From Candidatus Kuenenia stuttgartensis (GTDB taxonomy: Bacteria; Planctomycetota; Planctomycetia; Planctomycetales; Planctomycetaceae), in contig CAMAVB010000016.1 of NCBI GenBank assembly GCA_945861465.1, positions 1 through 54,390 on the forward strand: a stretch of DNA of 54,390 nt, given 5' to 3'. A model generated the notes under the pieces. That model ran no database searches. It had not been told where the DNA came from and was given only the letters and a program-made list of their open reading frames with translations. Each line of letters starts with the position of its first letter. Position 1 is the stretch's first letter. The translations under genes and the position numbers were made by a program. Shown here piece by piece: positions 26,516-36,105 of the stretch.

Positions 26516-27838
26516 TCAGGATTTTACGAGTGTTTGATCCGAATCCGACGCTGGCGTCCAATTCACATGCTGTCCCAGAATCTGTGTGCAGGCTGCTTTC
26601 AATCGGTCAGAATCTGTGGAAACAACCAGAGATGTTCCGGTTTGTACCGATTTTCCGTCGATCCGCCCCGGACTGGTGTGAATGATGCGTACGCCGCCGC
26701 AGCTCACTTCGTCAACCGTTTTTCCATTTCGCAGGCCCGAATTTGTTTCTGCGTGAATCCAGGCTCCCGTTTCTCCAGGTTCCAGAAACCTGCGAAGTGA
26801 AAGCGCGATCCGGCCCATCGTGAGACGACCGTTGATGTCGTGCGAGAGGCGAAGCCATCGACGATTGCTTTTCGGGAAGCTGAAAACCATGCAGTCAATT
26901 CCCAGGGGCCCGAAATACCCCTCAGTCGCCGCCATACTGGCAATCTGGAGGCAGTGATCAATCGCCGCCTGCCAAATGCTCTCATGCAGAGCGGACCGCA
27001 CGATACTGCCTCGATATCGTCCCGCGTCATCGTTGAGCATCTCCGCAGCACCTATAAATTCAATGGCGGCGGTCGGACTTACAGTCTGCGGCACAAAGAA
27101 CTGAAGCCCGCATTCTGAAATGCGTTCGACCCATGGTTCGACATAGACACATTCACCGGATTCAAATCGGGATTCCAGCCACGCCCCTTGCTCGCGCCGG
27201 AGGTTTGTCGATGTCCCCCGCAGACGATTGCGGGACGCATGACTCAGATCGGCCTTAATTACCCAGCCTCGTTGCGAAAACTCACATGCCGCCTTGACCG
27301 CAGCGGTGACGTCAGACTGCGAACGACACAACGTCCCGAATGAATCCGTTCGTTCCGTCCCATTGATGTCAATCGCCACATCAAACATCGACTGGAATTG
27401 ACGACTGTTGATCAACCGCACAACGTCGCGGTCCGGTGCTTTGACGAAGAGACCGGCTCTCCGAAAAACGGCTACCGCGGAATCACTCCAACCCCACGGA
27501 ATAACGTCCCACGCGCTGCTGTCGTTCCCGGCCGACCTTCGTTCCTGTGTGACTATTGACGCAAGTTCATCGATCGTCAGGAATTCCACACCTCGCAACG
27601 CGGGCGGTACGTTGTCCGGTCGAGCGTCGTCATGAACAACAACGATTGAACGAGACAGTAAAGCTTGCGGCAGCAACGCTTGCGGCAGTGTTTGTGCAGT
27701 GTTTGGAATCTCTCCTGCCAACAAGCCCATGACTGGCCCGATTTCCGCCACCAACTGTCTGGCCCTGGTCGAAGCGACGATCGATGTCGATTGGAGTTCA
27801 TCCTCAAAGAACAGATTCGGCAGCAGGACACGATACAT
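26516..27838 (-). CDS. ATP-grasp-like protein of unknown substrate (440 aa)
   Basis: The protein reads like an ATP-grasp enzyme: RGWVIKADLSHASRNRLRG (191-207) for the first nucleotide-binding strand and loop, VYVEPWVERISECGLQFFV (231-249) for the hinge, YFGPLGIDCMVF (308-319), and the metal-binding DINGRLTMGR (334-343) typical of ATP-grasp carboxylate-amine ligases. An N-terminal 150 residues form the preATP-grasp region. The substrate cannot be told. A 15-bp direct duplication gives LPQALLPQAL (51-60). Downstream in the same direction lie the glycosyltransferase and RNase D genes, with the 124-bp element in between. Confidence 0.65.
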   Translation of the reverse strand: MYRVLLPNLFFEDELQSTSIVASTRARQLVAEIGPVMGLLAGEIPNTAQTLPQALLPQALLSRSIVVVHDDARPDNVPPALRGVEFLTIDELASIVTQERRSAGNDSSAWDVIPWGWSDSAVAVFRRAGLFVKAPDRDVVRLINSRQFQSMFDVAIDINGTERTDSFGTLCRSQSDVTAAVKAACEFSQRGWVIKADLSHASRNRLRGTSTNLRREQGAWLESRFESGECVYVEPWVERISECGLQFFVPQTVSPTAAIEFIGAAEMLNDDAGRYRGSIVRSALHESIWQAAIDHCLQIASMAATEGYFGPLGIDCMVFSFPKSNRRWLRLSHDINGRLTMGRIALSLRRFLEPGETGAWIHAETNSGLRNGKTVDEVSCGGVRIIHTSPGRIDGKSVQTGTSLVVSTDSDRLKAACTQILGQHVNWTPASDSDQTLVKS

Positions 27839-27987
27839 AGGACGTGGTCAGTCAAATTGAGGAAGAAATTCCTGTGCGGGCTCAGCGGAAGGGCAAATAT
27901 ACACGGCATACGGTCCTGCATGAAACGTCGAACGTCAGTCAACGATCGTTGCCGTCACGAGCCACAGCAAGGCTGGTTGGCAAGTTC

Positions 27988-28149
27988 GTAGGGTGGGACC
28001 AGCGGAGCGCAGGCCCACCAAATCGGATAAATGGTGGGCCTGCGCGATCCGCTGGTCCCGCCAAATCGGATAAATGGTGGGCCTGCGCGACCGCTGGTCC
28101 CACCAAATCGGATAAACGGTGGGCCTGCGCTCCGCTGGTCCCACCCTAC
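27988..28149. repeat. GTAGGGTGGGACCAGCG palindrome with repeated inner hairpin
   Basis: Outer arms GTAGGGTGGGACCAGCGGAG and CTCCGCTGGTCCCACCCTAC enclose three successive AAATCGGATAAAT/C loops, each flanked by GGTGGGCCTGCGC or its complement. It looks like a single hairpin element that expanded internally by duplication of about 50 bp. It lies in the 478-bp gap between the ATP-grasp gene and the divergent cytochrome gene; the remainder of that gap may hold promoters but none is clear. Confidence 0.88.
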
Positions 28150-28317
28150 GATTCATGGAGTTCGGTCAGTTGACGAATCAGGCTCTTCCGACGAAAGTGT
28201 GCAGAGATACATTGACGTGACTCCCGCCGAACTGCACCCTTCGCGGTTCCTGAACTCCAACCACCGTTCGACAGATTCTCCTGGAACTTGTCGTCGAAGT
28301 CCTGATCGAGGATTGCC

Positions 28318-31300
28318 ATGCGTTGCAAATATTCACGATTTTTCCTGGCCTCTGTTGCAGGACTGACAGTTGTCGGCTTTTCACTGGCCACATCCGACGC
28401 GTCCTTCGCGCAGGAGTCGGCAGCCTCCGCAGCGGAACTTCCTGAAGTCGTCGAATTCAATCGCGACATTCGTCCGATTCTGTCCGATAAATGCTTCTTC
28501 TGTCACGGCCCGGACAAGAATAAGCGCGAGGCTGAGTTGCGACTGGATACGAAAGAAGGACTCGTCGGCAGCGACGGCGCTGGCGGTGCGTTGATACCGG
28601 GAAAACCAGATGAGAGTGAATTGTTCCAGCGCGTCACGTCAACGGACGAAGAAAAAAAGATGCCTCCGGCAAAGTCGGGAAAGTCGTTGTCAGAGCGCGA
28701 CATTCAGGTGTTGAAAAAGTGGATCGAGCAGGGAGGTCAGTACGAAGGACACTGGGCATTTCTGCCGATTCGCACGAACCCTGCGGATGCCGCTGACGCA
28801 GACGGCGATCATGTCAACTCCATCAGTTCCCGGATCGATCAATATATTGGTCAAACGCTGGCAGAGCACAAGCTGCAGCCATCCATCGCAGCCGACCGAA
28901 ACACACTGATTCGACGAATCAGCCTGGATCTGATCGGACTCCCTCCGACAACCGAAGAAGTTGATGATTTTCTGGCTGATCAGTCACCAGGGGCGTACGA
29001 GAAAGTGGTGGACCGACTGCTGAAATCACCGCATTTTGGCGAACGACTGGCAATGTGGTGGCTGGACCTCGTACGCTACGCCGACACCGTGGGGTATCAC
29101 GGAGATCAGATGATGAGCGTGTCCCCTTTTCGGCAGTATGTCATTGATTCGTTTAACGCCAACAAGCCGTTTGATGAATTCACCGTCGAACAGCTTGCCG
29201 GTGATCTGTTGCCCGCACCGACGCGGTCGCAGCAGATCGCATCCGGCTACAATCGACTTGGAATGATGAGTGCCGAAGGTGGTGTGCAGGATAAGGAATA
29301 TCTGGCGAAGTATATTGCCGAACGAGTGCGCAACGCCTCCGGCACATGGCTGGGGATTACGCTGGGATGTGCGGAATGCCACGATCATAAGTTTGATCCG
29401 CTGACCACGCGCGACTTCTATCGGTTTGAGGCGTTCTTTGCCGACATTAAAGAACGCGGCCTGTATTCCGGAGCGAACTCGGACGGCAACTGGGGCCCGT
29501 TTGTCAAAGTTCCGACCGAACAACAGGCAGCGGCACTTACCGTTCTGGATCAGCAGATTGTGGACACGAAAATGGTTCTTGCAACCGACACGCAGGAACT
29601 TGCTGCGGCTCAGGCCGATTGGGAGAAAACTCAGATTCCGTGGACGCCGCTGACTGCAGATTCGATGGCGTCTGTTGAAGGTGCAAAACTGGCACTGCGC
29701 GCCGATGGTGCGATTCTGGTGAGTGACAATAATCCTGCAACGGACACCTACGAACTTACGTTTTCAAACCTGCCGCCCAGCGTGACGGCATTTCGGCTGG
29801 AGGTGCTGCCGGATGATTCACTGCCGAATAAAGGGCCAGGCCGCGCGGGCAATGGGAATTTTGTGTTGTCGGAGTTCACGGTAACGTTGCTGCCCGTGGC
29901 AACCGAACCGCAGAAGGACGCGGAAGAAATCGCCGTTCCGCTGCAAAACGCCACGGCAACTTATGAACAAACCGGAGCCGCTGGTGACAATCCGTATGGC
30001 AAATGGGCGGTCGAAGCCGCGATCGACGGCGATGCGAAAGGCAAGAAATGGGGCTGGGCGATTATGGAGAAAGCCGGGCAACCAAATTTCGCCGTGTTCG
30101 AAACTGCCGCCGATCTGACGCTGAGCGAAGGCACAAAGTTAAAAATTGTGATGGCCCAGAATCTCGATAATCCCCAACACAACGTCGGCTGTTTTCGGCT
30201 GTCCGTGGCCACATCGCCTCGTCCCATCAAAGCGACTGATGCTCCACCAGCAAGTCTCAACGCCGCGCTGGCCGTGGCCGCCGATCAACGTACTGACACA
30301 CAAAAAGCTGAACTGGCTACATTTCATCGGTCGATTGCTCCGCTGCTGAATCCGGTGCGGGATGAACTGGCCGCGCTCGAAAAGAAACGGGGCGAACTTG
30401 ATTCGTCCGTAGCTTCGTCGCTCATTACCGAAGCTGTCGCGCCGCGAATGGTCCGGGTACTTCCGCGTGGCAACTGGATGGACGACAGTGGCGAAGAAGT
30501 GACCCCGGCTTTCCCGGCAGTGCTGTCATCCGAAACGGCGACGGATCAGCGTCTGAATCGACTGGATCTGGCCAAGTGGATTGTCGCTCCGGAAAATCCG
30601 CTGACGCCGCGCGTCGTCGTGAATCGATTGTGGAAGGTCTACTTCGGAGCGGGAATCTCGCGCAAGCTCGACGACCTCGGCGCTCAGGGCGAATGGCCCA
30701 GCCATCCGCTGCTGCTCGATTTTCTGGCGGACGATTTTCGCAGTCACGGCTGGGATCTCAAACGTACGATCAAAGCGATCCTGATGAGCAGGACGTATCG
30801 GCAGTCATCACTCGCGGACGACATCCTGCGAGAAACCGATCCATACAATCGCTGGCTCGCGCGGCAGGGCCGTTTCCGCATTGATGCCGAACTTGTGCGC
30901 GACAACGCATTGGCAGTCAGCGGTCTGCTGGTGGATTCCGTCGGCGGCAAGAGTGTGTTTCCATACCAGCCTGCAGGCTACTGGGCGTATCTGAATTTTC
31001 CAGCGCGGGAATGGCAGAATGATGTCGGCGAAAAGTTGTATCATCGAGGTCTCTACACACACTGGCAAAGGCAGTACCTGCACCCGAGTCTGCTGGCGTT
31101 TGATGCTCCGAGCCGCGAAGAATGCACGGCTGACCGTGCGAGATCGAACACTCCACTGCAATCTCTGGTGCTGCTCAACGACCCCAGTTATGTCGAAGCG
31201 GCACGTGCATTTGCGGAATTGATTCTGCGTCAAGGCGGATCGACACCCAATGATCGACTGAATTTCGCCTTCCGCCGCGCCGTCTCACGTCAAGCCACGG

Positions 31301-31497
31301 AGGACGAACTCGCCGTCCTGGAACAGCTTTTAAAGGCGCATCTTGCCGAATATGAAGAGAATCCTGCCGTCGCCGCAGAATTACTGACCGTCGGAGCGAA
31401 ACCAAGTCCCGACGACCTTTCTCAACCTGAACTGGCCGCCTGGACCAGTGTGGCGAGGACCATTTTGAATCTGCATGAAGTGATTACCAGAAACTGA
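28318..31497 (+). CDS. PSCyt1-DUF1549-DUF1553 planctomycete cytochrome protein (1059 aa)
   Basis: A signal peptide (1-32, cut near S-F-A-Q) is followed by a planctomycete cytochrome c domain with C59-F-F-C62-H63 for haem attachment, in the typical context NRDIRPILSDKCFFCHGPD. DUF1549 begins with RRISLDLIGLPPTTEEVDDFL (about 199) and includes CAECHDHKFDPLTTRDFYRFEAFF. A middle region (about 400-640) resembles a sugar-binding-type beta domain. DUF1553 follows with NRLWKVYFGAGI, DFLADDFRSHGWDLKRTIK and MSRTYRQSS. This architecture is confined largely to Planctomycetota and relatives and is exported to the periplasm. A DUF1501 gene normally follows; none does here. Biochemical role unknown. Confidence 0.95.
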   Translation: MRCKYSRFFLASVAGLTVVGFSLATSDASFAQESAASAAELPEVVEFNRDIRPILSDKCFFCHGPDKNKREAELRLDTKEGLVGSDGAGGALIPGKPDESELFQRVTSTDEEKKMPPAKSGKSLSERDIQVLKKWIEQGGQYEGHWAFLPIRTNPADAADADGDHVNSISSRIDQYIGQTLAEHKLQPSIAADRNTLIRRISLDLIGLPPTTEEVDDFLADQSPGAYEKVVDRLLKSPHFGERLAMWWLDLVRYADTVGYHGDQMMSVSPFRQYVIDSFNANKPFDEFTVEQLAGDLLPAPTRSQQIASGYNRLGMMSAEGGVQDKEYLAKYIAERVRNASGTWLGITLGCAECHDHKFDPLTTRDFYRFEAFFADIKERGLYSGANSDGNWGPFVKVPTEQQAAALTVLDQQIVDTKMVLATDTQELAAAQADWEKTQIPWTPLTADSMASVEGAKLALRADGAILVSDNNPATDTYELTFSNLPPSVTAFRLEVLPDDSLPNKGPGRAGNGNFVLSEFTVTLLPVATEPQKDAEEIAVPLQNATATYEQTGAAGDNPYGKWAVEAAIDGDAKGKKWGWAIMEKAGQPNFAVFETAADLTLSEGTKLKIVMAQNLDNPQHNVGCFRLSVATSPRPIKATDAPPASLNAALAVAADQRTDTQKAELATFHRSIAPLLNPVRDELAALEKKRGELDSSVASSLITEAVAPRMVRVLPRGNWMDDSGEEVTPAFPAVLSSETATDQRLNRLDLAKWIVAPENPLTPRVVVNRLWKVYFGAGISRKLDDLGAQGEWPSHPLLLDFLADDFRSHGWDLKRTIKAILMSRTYRQSSLADDILRETDPYNRWLARQGRFRIDAELVRDNALAVSGLLVDSVGGKSVFPYQPAGYWAYLNFPAREWQNDVGEKLYHRGLYTHWQRQYLHPSLLAFDAPSREECTADRARSNTPLQSLVLLNDPSYVEAARAFAELILRQGGSTPNDRLNFAFRRAVSRQATEDELAVLEQLLKAHLAEYEENPAVAAELLTVGAKPSPDDLSQPELAAWTSVARTILNLHEVITRN

Positions 31498-31568
31498 CGC
31501 CGTCGTTTCAAGGGAAAAATTGACTGATCCATTTGCGATCTTAGTCCGTTTCGGGATACTTAGCACAG

Positions 31569-31590
31569 AAAAGCCGTAACACGGCTTTTT
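31569..31590 (+). terminator. Putative intrinsic terminator after DUF1553 gene
   Basis: AAAAGCCGT, loop AAC, ACGGCTTTTT: a 9-bp stem with a short T-run, 72 bp past the stop of the cytochrome gene. Confidence 0.6.
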
Positions 31591-31591
31591 G

Positions 31592-31675
31592 AATGAGCGG
31601 TACGGCGCTAGCCGCCGGTGTTTTGTCGCGATTTCTGGAACAGTTACCTGTGGCTAGCGGTCTTTCCGCTCATTA
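31592..31675. repeat. AATGAGCGG...GCTAGC imperfect palindrome
   Basis: AATGAGCGG at the left pairs with CCGCTCATT at the right, and GCTAGCCGCC with GGCTAGCGG. It lies directly behind the terminator and ahead of the substrate-binding fusion gene. Confidence 0.65.
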
Positions 31676-31760
31676 AAATCCACACCGTTAGTCTTCGACG
31701 ACGAGGCAGAGTTCTGGCAACAGTTCGTGGCTCGTTTCAAATAGTCATAGGGAGTTCAAA

Positions 31761-33566
31761 ATGTCAAACGGGCGTCCAACATTTGCGTTTTACGCAGCCG
31801 TCCTCGCAGTGGTCGGTGGCCTTGTCTATTTTGCCGGCATGCAGGCTGGATTCTTCGGTAACGCCGGTGGAGATCCTGCAGCAAACAAGAACGAAGGCAA
31901 AAAGGGCGGTGATGCGCCTCCACTTGATCCAGGCAAGATCAATGTCGGTGGAGCAGGCGGAGCCGGTGGCGAGATGGCTGCTGAAGGTTCTTCAGACGAC
32001 ATTGTTACCACAAAGAAAGAATACGGTTTCGTACCGGCCGATCGCCTGCCTCCGGTAAAAGGCACCGCAGGTTATGCCAAGCTGGAAGACAACACCGTGC
32101 AGTTCGCTCTGAATGTCTGGGCGGGCTGGGCACCGATCATTCATGCCAATGAAGGATTTCAGCCAAAGAAGATCTGGAAGACGAAAGACGGCAAAGAATT
32201 CCGCATCCAGCTTGTGCTGGCCGACAATCCGGTTGATATGCGGGATAAGTATGCTGCCGGCGACTTTCATATTGGCTGGGCAACCGTCGATATGCTTCCC
32301 TTGTTCATGGAAGGCTTTGTGGATGCCAGCGGCAAGCCACGCGACAGTCGGATCATGCCGCGAATTTTTCAGCAGGTGGACTGGTCCAATGGCGGCGACG
32401 GAATCGTGGTGCGTGACACCATTCGCACTGTCCGTGACCTGCGCGGAAAGACGATCGTACTCGCACAGAATTCACCATCGCAGTACTTTGCTTTGAGCAT
32501 GCTGGTGGCTGGCGGCGTGCAGCCGGGCGAAGTGACTTTCAAGTACACGAATGATGCGTTCGAAGCAGCCGCTGCGTTCAATGCTCAGAAAGATATTGCC
32601 GCCTGCGTGTCGTGGGCACCGGACATTTACAAGCTGTCGGAACAGCCGGGCAATCGGATGCTGGTTGATACGACAACCGCCAATAAACTCATTGCGGACG
32701 TCTGGTTCGCCCGCGCGGACTTTGCTAAGGATCATCCGGATCTGATCGAAGGCATTGTTCGCGGGATTTTTGATTCCATCGAATCTCTGAAAGCACAGGA
32801 AGAGAAACAGAAGGTCGCCGAATGGATGTCGGCGGGTTATGCGATTCCTGCCAGCGACTGCCTTGGGATGCTCGGCGACGCACATTGGACAAACTTCGCT
32901 GAAAACAGTCAGTTCTTTCTGAACCAGAACAATCCGTCACGATTCGAATCCGTCTGGCAACAGGCGTATTACATTTACCGCGGTATTCGTTCCGTAACGC
33001 ATCAGCCAGTCCCATTCGATCAGGTGGCCGATTTCAGCGTGCTGCAGCGACTACAGAGCGAAGCAAAATACTCATCACAGCGCGACGAGTATCAGGCCCA
33101 ATTCGCCCCGAAAACGACCGGTCAGATCATTGCGGAATCGGATGAAGTGCTGACCAACACCGTCATCATTCACTTCGCTCCCAACAATTCCGACTTGATG
33201 AAGAAAGTCATTCGCAAGGATGCTGACGGTAAAGAAATCGACGAACTCTATGATCCGAACGTCGATTTCATTCTGGAAGAAATTTCAAAAATCGTCGCTC
33301 AGTTCGGAGCCGCTCGAATCGTAATTGAAGGACATTCCGATGCGTCGATGAAGGCGTTGTTGCCTGACGATGTACTCGTCAAGCAGCTCTCCGAAAACCG
33401 CGCTAATTCGGTGAAGGAATCCCTGATTCAAAAATTCGACCTGAATCCGAATCAGTTCAACGCCGCTGGAATTGGCTGGGACCGCCCTGCCGATCCCAAA
33501 GATCCAATGAACCATGCGAAAAATCGCCGTGTCGAGATTCGCGTGTTCAGTGCGGAACAAGAATGA
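31761..33566 (+). CDS. Substrate-binding domain fused to OmpA-like domain (601 aa)
   Basis: One N-terminal membrane segment (FYAAVLAVVGGLVYFAGMQA, 10-29) and a Gly/Ala-rich linker (about 34-77) lead to an NMT1/SsuA-like periplasmic substrate-binding domain (about 112-410), seen in LRGKTIVLAQNSPSQYFALSML and the lobe-two segment HPDLIEGIVRGIFDSI. The C-terminal part (about 465-597) is an OmpA/MotB peptidoglycan-binding domain with VIIHFAPNNSDL, VIEGHSDAS and NRRVEIRVF. The protein would be anchored in the inner membrane and hold peptidoglycan. No ABC permease or ATPase is nearby, so its ligand and partner are unknown. Confidence 0.85.
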   Translation: MSNGRPTFAFYAAVLAVVGGLVYFAGMQAGFFGNAGGDPAANKNEGKKGGDAPPLDPGKINVGGAGGAGGEMAAEGSSDDIVTTKKEYGFVPADRLPPVKGTAGYAKLEDNTVQFALNVWAGWAPIIHANEGFQPKKIWKTKDGKEFRIQLVLADNPVDMRDKYAAGDFHIGWATVDMLPLFMEGFVDASGKPRDSRIMPRIFQQVDWSNGGDGIVVRDTIRTVRDLRGKTIVLAQNSPSQYFALSMLVAGGVQPGEVTFKYTNDAFEAAAAFNAQKDIAACVSWAPDIYKLSEQPGNRMLVDTTTANKLIADVWFARADFAKDHPDLIEGIVRGIFDSIESLKAQEEKQKVAEWMSAGYAIPASDCLGMLGDAHWTNFAENSQFFLNQNNPSRFESVWQQAYYIYRGIRSVTHQPVPFDQVADFSVLQRLQSEAKYSSQRDEYQAQFAPKTTGQIIAESDEVLTNTVIIHFAPNNSDLMKKVIRKDADGKEIDELYDPNVDFILEEISKIVAQFGAARIVIEGHSDASMKALLPDDVLVKQLSENRANSVKESLIQKFDLNPNQFNAAGIGWDRPADPKDPMNHAKNRRVEIRVFSAEQE

Positions 33567-33602
33567 TTCGGTCATAGCTTTGTCACGCACTCATTGATCG
33601 GT

Positions 33603-33666
33603 TGTGTGCCACTGGCTTTGCCAGTGCCCCATTTGCCGGAAGCACTGGCAGAGCCAGTGGCACACA
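33603..33666. repeat. TGTGTGCCACTGGCTTTGCC palindrome
   Basis: TGTGTGCCACTGGC and GCCAGTGGCACACA form the outer arms and GCCAGTGC/GCACTGGC the inner ones. It sits about 37 bp behind the stop of the fusion gene. The rest of 33567-33912 shows no gene. Confidence 0.85.
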
Positions 33667-33912
33667 TCTATCCACGACTCGCAGAGCACCAGAACTTCGC
33701 GACACTCCGGCAATTTTTGCCGGTCCTGTGGCATGTGATTCGCGAAATTCAGGGAAACCGGGATCAGCGACGCCCGTGCAGCGGCCTGATGAGCCAAAAA
33801 TCAAGCATTCGGATGGATGTGATTGCAGGCAATCGCTAAAACACCGTCTCAACGCCGGGGTGTATGGACCCCGGCCGGACGGTCCTGAACACTGCGATCT
33901 GCCGACGGCACC

Positions 33913-34341
33913 ATGACTCATCGAACGAATCTACCGCAAACTACCGCCATCCTTGGACTTATGTTGTTGAGTCTGAGCGGATGCAAGTACGACCGTTCGT
34001 TTATGAATATGGACAGCAATTCCGGATCTCCGTTTTTCGGACTCCAGCTGGCAGTTGATTCTGGCAGCCGACCTCCAGTGAATACTGAACGTTCAAAAAG
34101 CGACGATAGGCACCCTCGGGCTGGCAACCACCATCCGGCAATCCCGGATCTCGGTGAATCAGCGGCTAAGTCTCATCCGTCAATTTTGCTGACCCGCTCT
34201 GCCACCGCAAAGCCCCACGGGTTTGAACGCACTTCAGATGCTCGCGAACTGAAAACCAACGTACGATATTCACTGCAGACACCGACAACCGACAAATCTC
34301 GGCAGACACAGTCGATCGATCTTCGGCTCTCGGCGTTCTGA
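33913..34341 (+). CDS. Hypothetical lipoprotein (142 aa)
   Basis: A lipoprotein signal with hydrophobic stretch AILGLMLLSLS and lipobox L-S-G-C gives a lipidated Cys at about residue 24. The next part, DRSFMNMDSNSGSPFFGLQLAVD, looks folded; the rest is polar, rich in Ser, Thr and Arg, and likely disordered. No domain is recognised. A strong terminator follows at 34424. Likely real, given the signal peptide, but function is unknown. Confidence 0.65.
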   Translation: MTHRTNLPQTTAILGLMLLSLSGCKYDRSFMNMDSNSGSPFFGLQLAVDSGSRPPVNTERSKSDDRHPRAGNHHPAIPDLGESAAKSHPSILLTRSATAKPHGFERTSDARELKTNVRYSLQTPTTDKSRQTQSIDLRLSAF

Positions 34342-34348
34342 AATACAG

Positions 34349-34385
34349 GGGCAAACGAGATTTGAAATTTGAAATTTGAAATTTC
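34349..34385. repeat. GATTTGAAATTT heptamer repeat
   Basis: GATTTGAAATTTGAAATTTG, a run of a 7-bp unit, matching those in the gaps at 14290-14315 and 17814-17842. Confidence 0.6.
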
Positions 34386-34423
34386 CACTCATCGCTCCTT
34401 CGACAGGCATTGATCCAAACGCG

Positions 34424-34462
34424 AAAGACCGCGACCAGTAAAACTGGTCGCGGTCTTTTTTG
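34424..34462 (+). terminator. Strong rho-independent terminator
   Basis: AAAGACCGCGACCAG, loop TAAAA, CTGGTCGCGGTCTTTTTTGG: a 15-bp perfect stem followed by a T-run. It ends the lipoprotein gene. The symmetric A-run would make it work on the other strand also. From here to 34837 no gene is seen. Confidence 0.92.
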
Positions 34463-34837
34463 GTTTCAGAATCGACTTGAACTGCGAACGGGGGATACGT
34501 TTGCGAATCAGACGAGGATCGAGTCACGTTAAAACGTGCACTCATTCGTGATCCCGGTCTACGCGGTTGGTTTGAGATCTCCGTCGGGGTTACAGAAGTC
34601 CATTCTGCAAGACTGTGGCATTCGAAAACGCTGGCAGTCCTGTCCAACTGAATGATCGGCTGCCGGGCACATTAGCTGAAGCCCGAAGTTCGCACTTTCT
34701 GGCAGAATTCCGAAAGGTACGAAAGTAGCTCATTCTTTTCTCATTGAGTGCCTTGAGCAATCGACCGGTTTCCAAGACGATGAGCGACACGCACTGTATA
34801 TTCCGACGAAAAATTTCTGCACGACTGACCCGCCAAC

Positions 34838-35965
34838 ATGCCTAAATCTCTGCCCGTTATCGAAACGTCTGCATTGGAGACTTTGCTGACTCCATCGATG
34901 GTGATTTTTCGTGATCGATTGCTCGCAAATCTTGACAGCATGCTGGTGATGGCCGGTCATCCGAGTCGATTGCGACCGCACTGCAAGACTCACAAGATGG
35001 AGCAGATTGTTCGGCTGTGGGTGGAACAGGGTGTCACGAAACACAAGGCCGCGACGATTGCCGAATGCGAAATGCTGGCCGCGGCGGGTGCCAAAGATGT
35101 CCTGCTGGCCTATAACCCTGTGGGTCCGAATATTGGTCGTGTCATCGCACTCGCAGCAAAGTTTCCGGCGTGTCAGTTTTCAGTGACGACTGACCACGAA
35201 AAGCCGCTGCAGCTTTTGTCGGCGGCGGCGGCCAAAGCAAAGGTGACCATCGGCGTCATGCTGGACGTTAATGTGGGCATGAATCGTACGGGAATTCTTC
35301 CGAGCGATCCCGCTGCGGTCACTCTCTATGTGCAGGCATCAAAGTTGCCGGGCCTTAGGGCCGCTGGATTTCACATTTACGATGGCCATCAGCGACAGAC
35401 GTCTTTGGACGATCGCAAAGCCGCAGTGGCCGCTCAGTGGCCCGCAGTTCTTGAACTGCAACAGAAATGTGAAGCAGCGGGCGCACCGGTCCCGGCGCTG
35501 GCGTGCGGGGGAACTCCCACTTTTCCGTGTTACGCAGAAATGGACCACCCCGGAATCGAACTTTGTCCCGGAACCTGCGTTTTGCACGACACCGGATACG
35601 GAACAAATTTCCCTGATCTCCCGTTTGAGCCTGCCGCCGCTGTTGTCACGCGCGTCGTCAGTCGACCAGCGAACGACCGAGTGACATTGGATATTGGCAA
35701 TAAAGCCGTCGCCGCAGATCCACCGAAAGGTGCCCGGGTGTTCTTTCCGGAATTGCCCGATGCCGTGCAGGACAGCCACAATGAAGAGCACATGGGACTC
35801 ATCACGCCCGACGCCGAGCGATATCAACCGGGCGATGTGCTGTTCGCAATTCCGATGCACATCTGTCCGACCAGTGCGCTGTATGACCGCGTCGCGATTA
35901 TCGACAAGGGCCAGGTCGCCGAATACTGGGATGTGACCAGTCGAAATCGGAAGATTACGATTTGA
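34838..35965 (+). CDS. D-threonine aldolase / D-serine dehydratase-like enzyme (375 aa)
   Basis: A fold-type III PLP enzyme with an alanine-racemase-type barrel. PLP-lysine motif RPHCKTHK (46-53) is the family signature. GVMLDVNVGMNRTGI and AAGFHIYDGHQ carry barrel and phosphate-binding residues, and LACGGTPTFPCY and HDTGYGTNF are typical of the D-threonine aldolase group. Near the C-terminus HICPTSALYD gives an H-x-C pair; D-serine dehydratases of this family bind zinc through H-x-C, while D-threonine aldolases have H-x-D, so the dehydratase reading is a little favoured. It probably acts on D-hydroxy-amino acids. An RraA-like gene follows 140 bp downstream on the same strand. Confidence 0.88.
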   Translation: MPKSLPVIETSALETLLTPSMVIFRDRLLANLDSMLVMAGHPSRLRPHCKTHKMEQIVRLWVEQGVTKHKAATIAECEMLAAAGAKDVLLAYNPVGPNIGRVIALAAKFPACQFSVTTDHEKPLQLLSAAAAKAKVTIGVMLDVNVGMNRTGILPSDPAAVTLYVQASKLPGLRAAGFHIYDGHQRQTSLDDRKAAVAAQWPAVLELQQKCEAAGAPVPALACGGTPTFPCYAEMDHPGIELCPGTCVLHDTGYGTNFPDLPFEPAAAVVTRVVSRPANDRVTLDIGNKAVAADPPKGARVFFPELPDAVQDSHNEEHMGLITPDAERYQPGDVLFAIPMHICPTSALYDRVAIIDKGQVAEYWDVTSRNRKITI

Positions 35966-36105
35966 CACGATCAGGAGATTGCGGTGATCAAAAAGGTCGC
36001 ATGGGAATGATGAGAAGTAGAGGAATCATGCGACCATCAATCTCTTAAATCCTATTAATCTCATTTTTCCCATGACACTTCAGCAAACCCAGGAATTGAA
36101 TCGAC

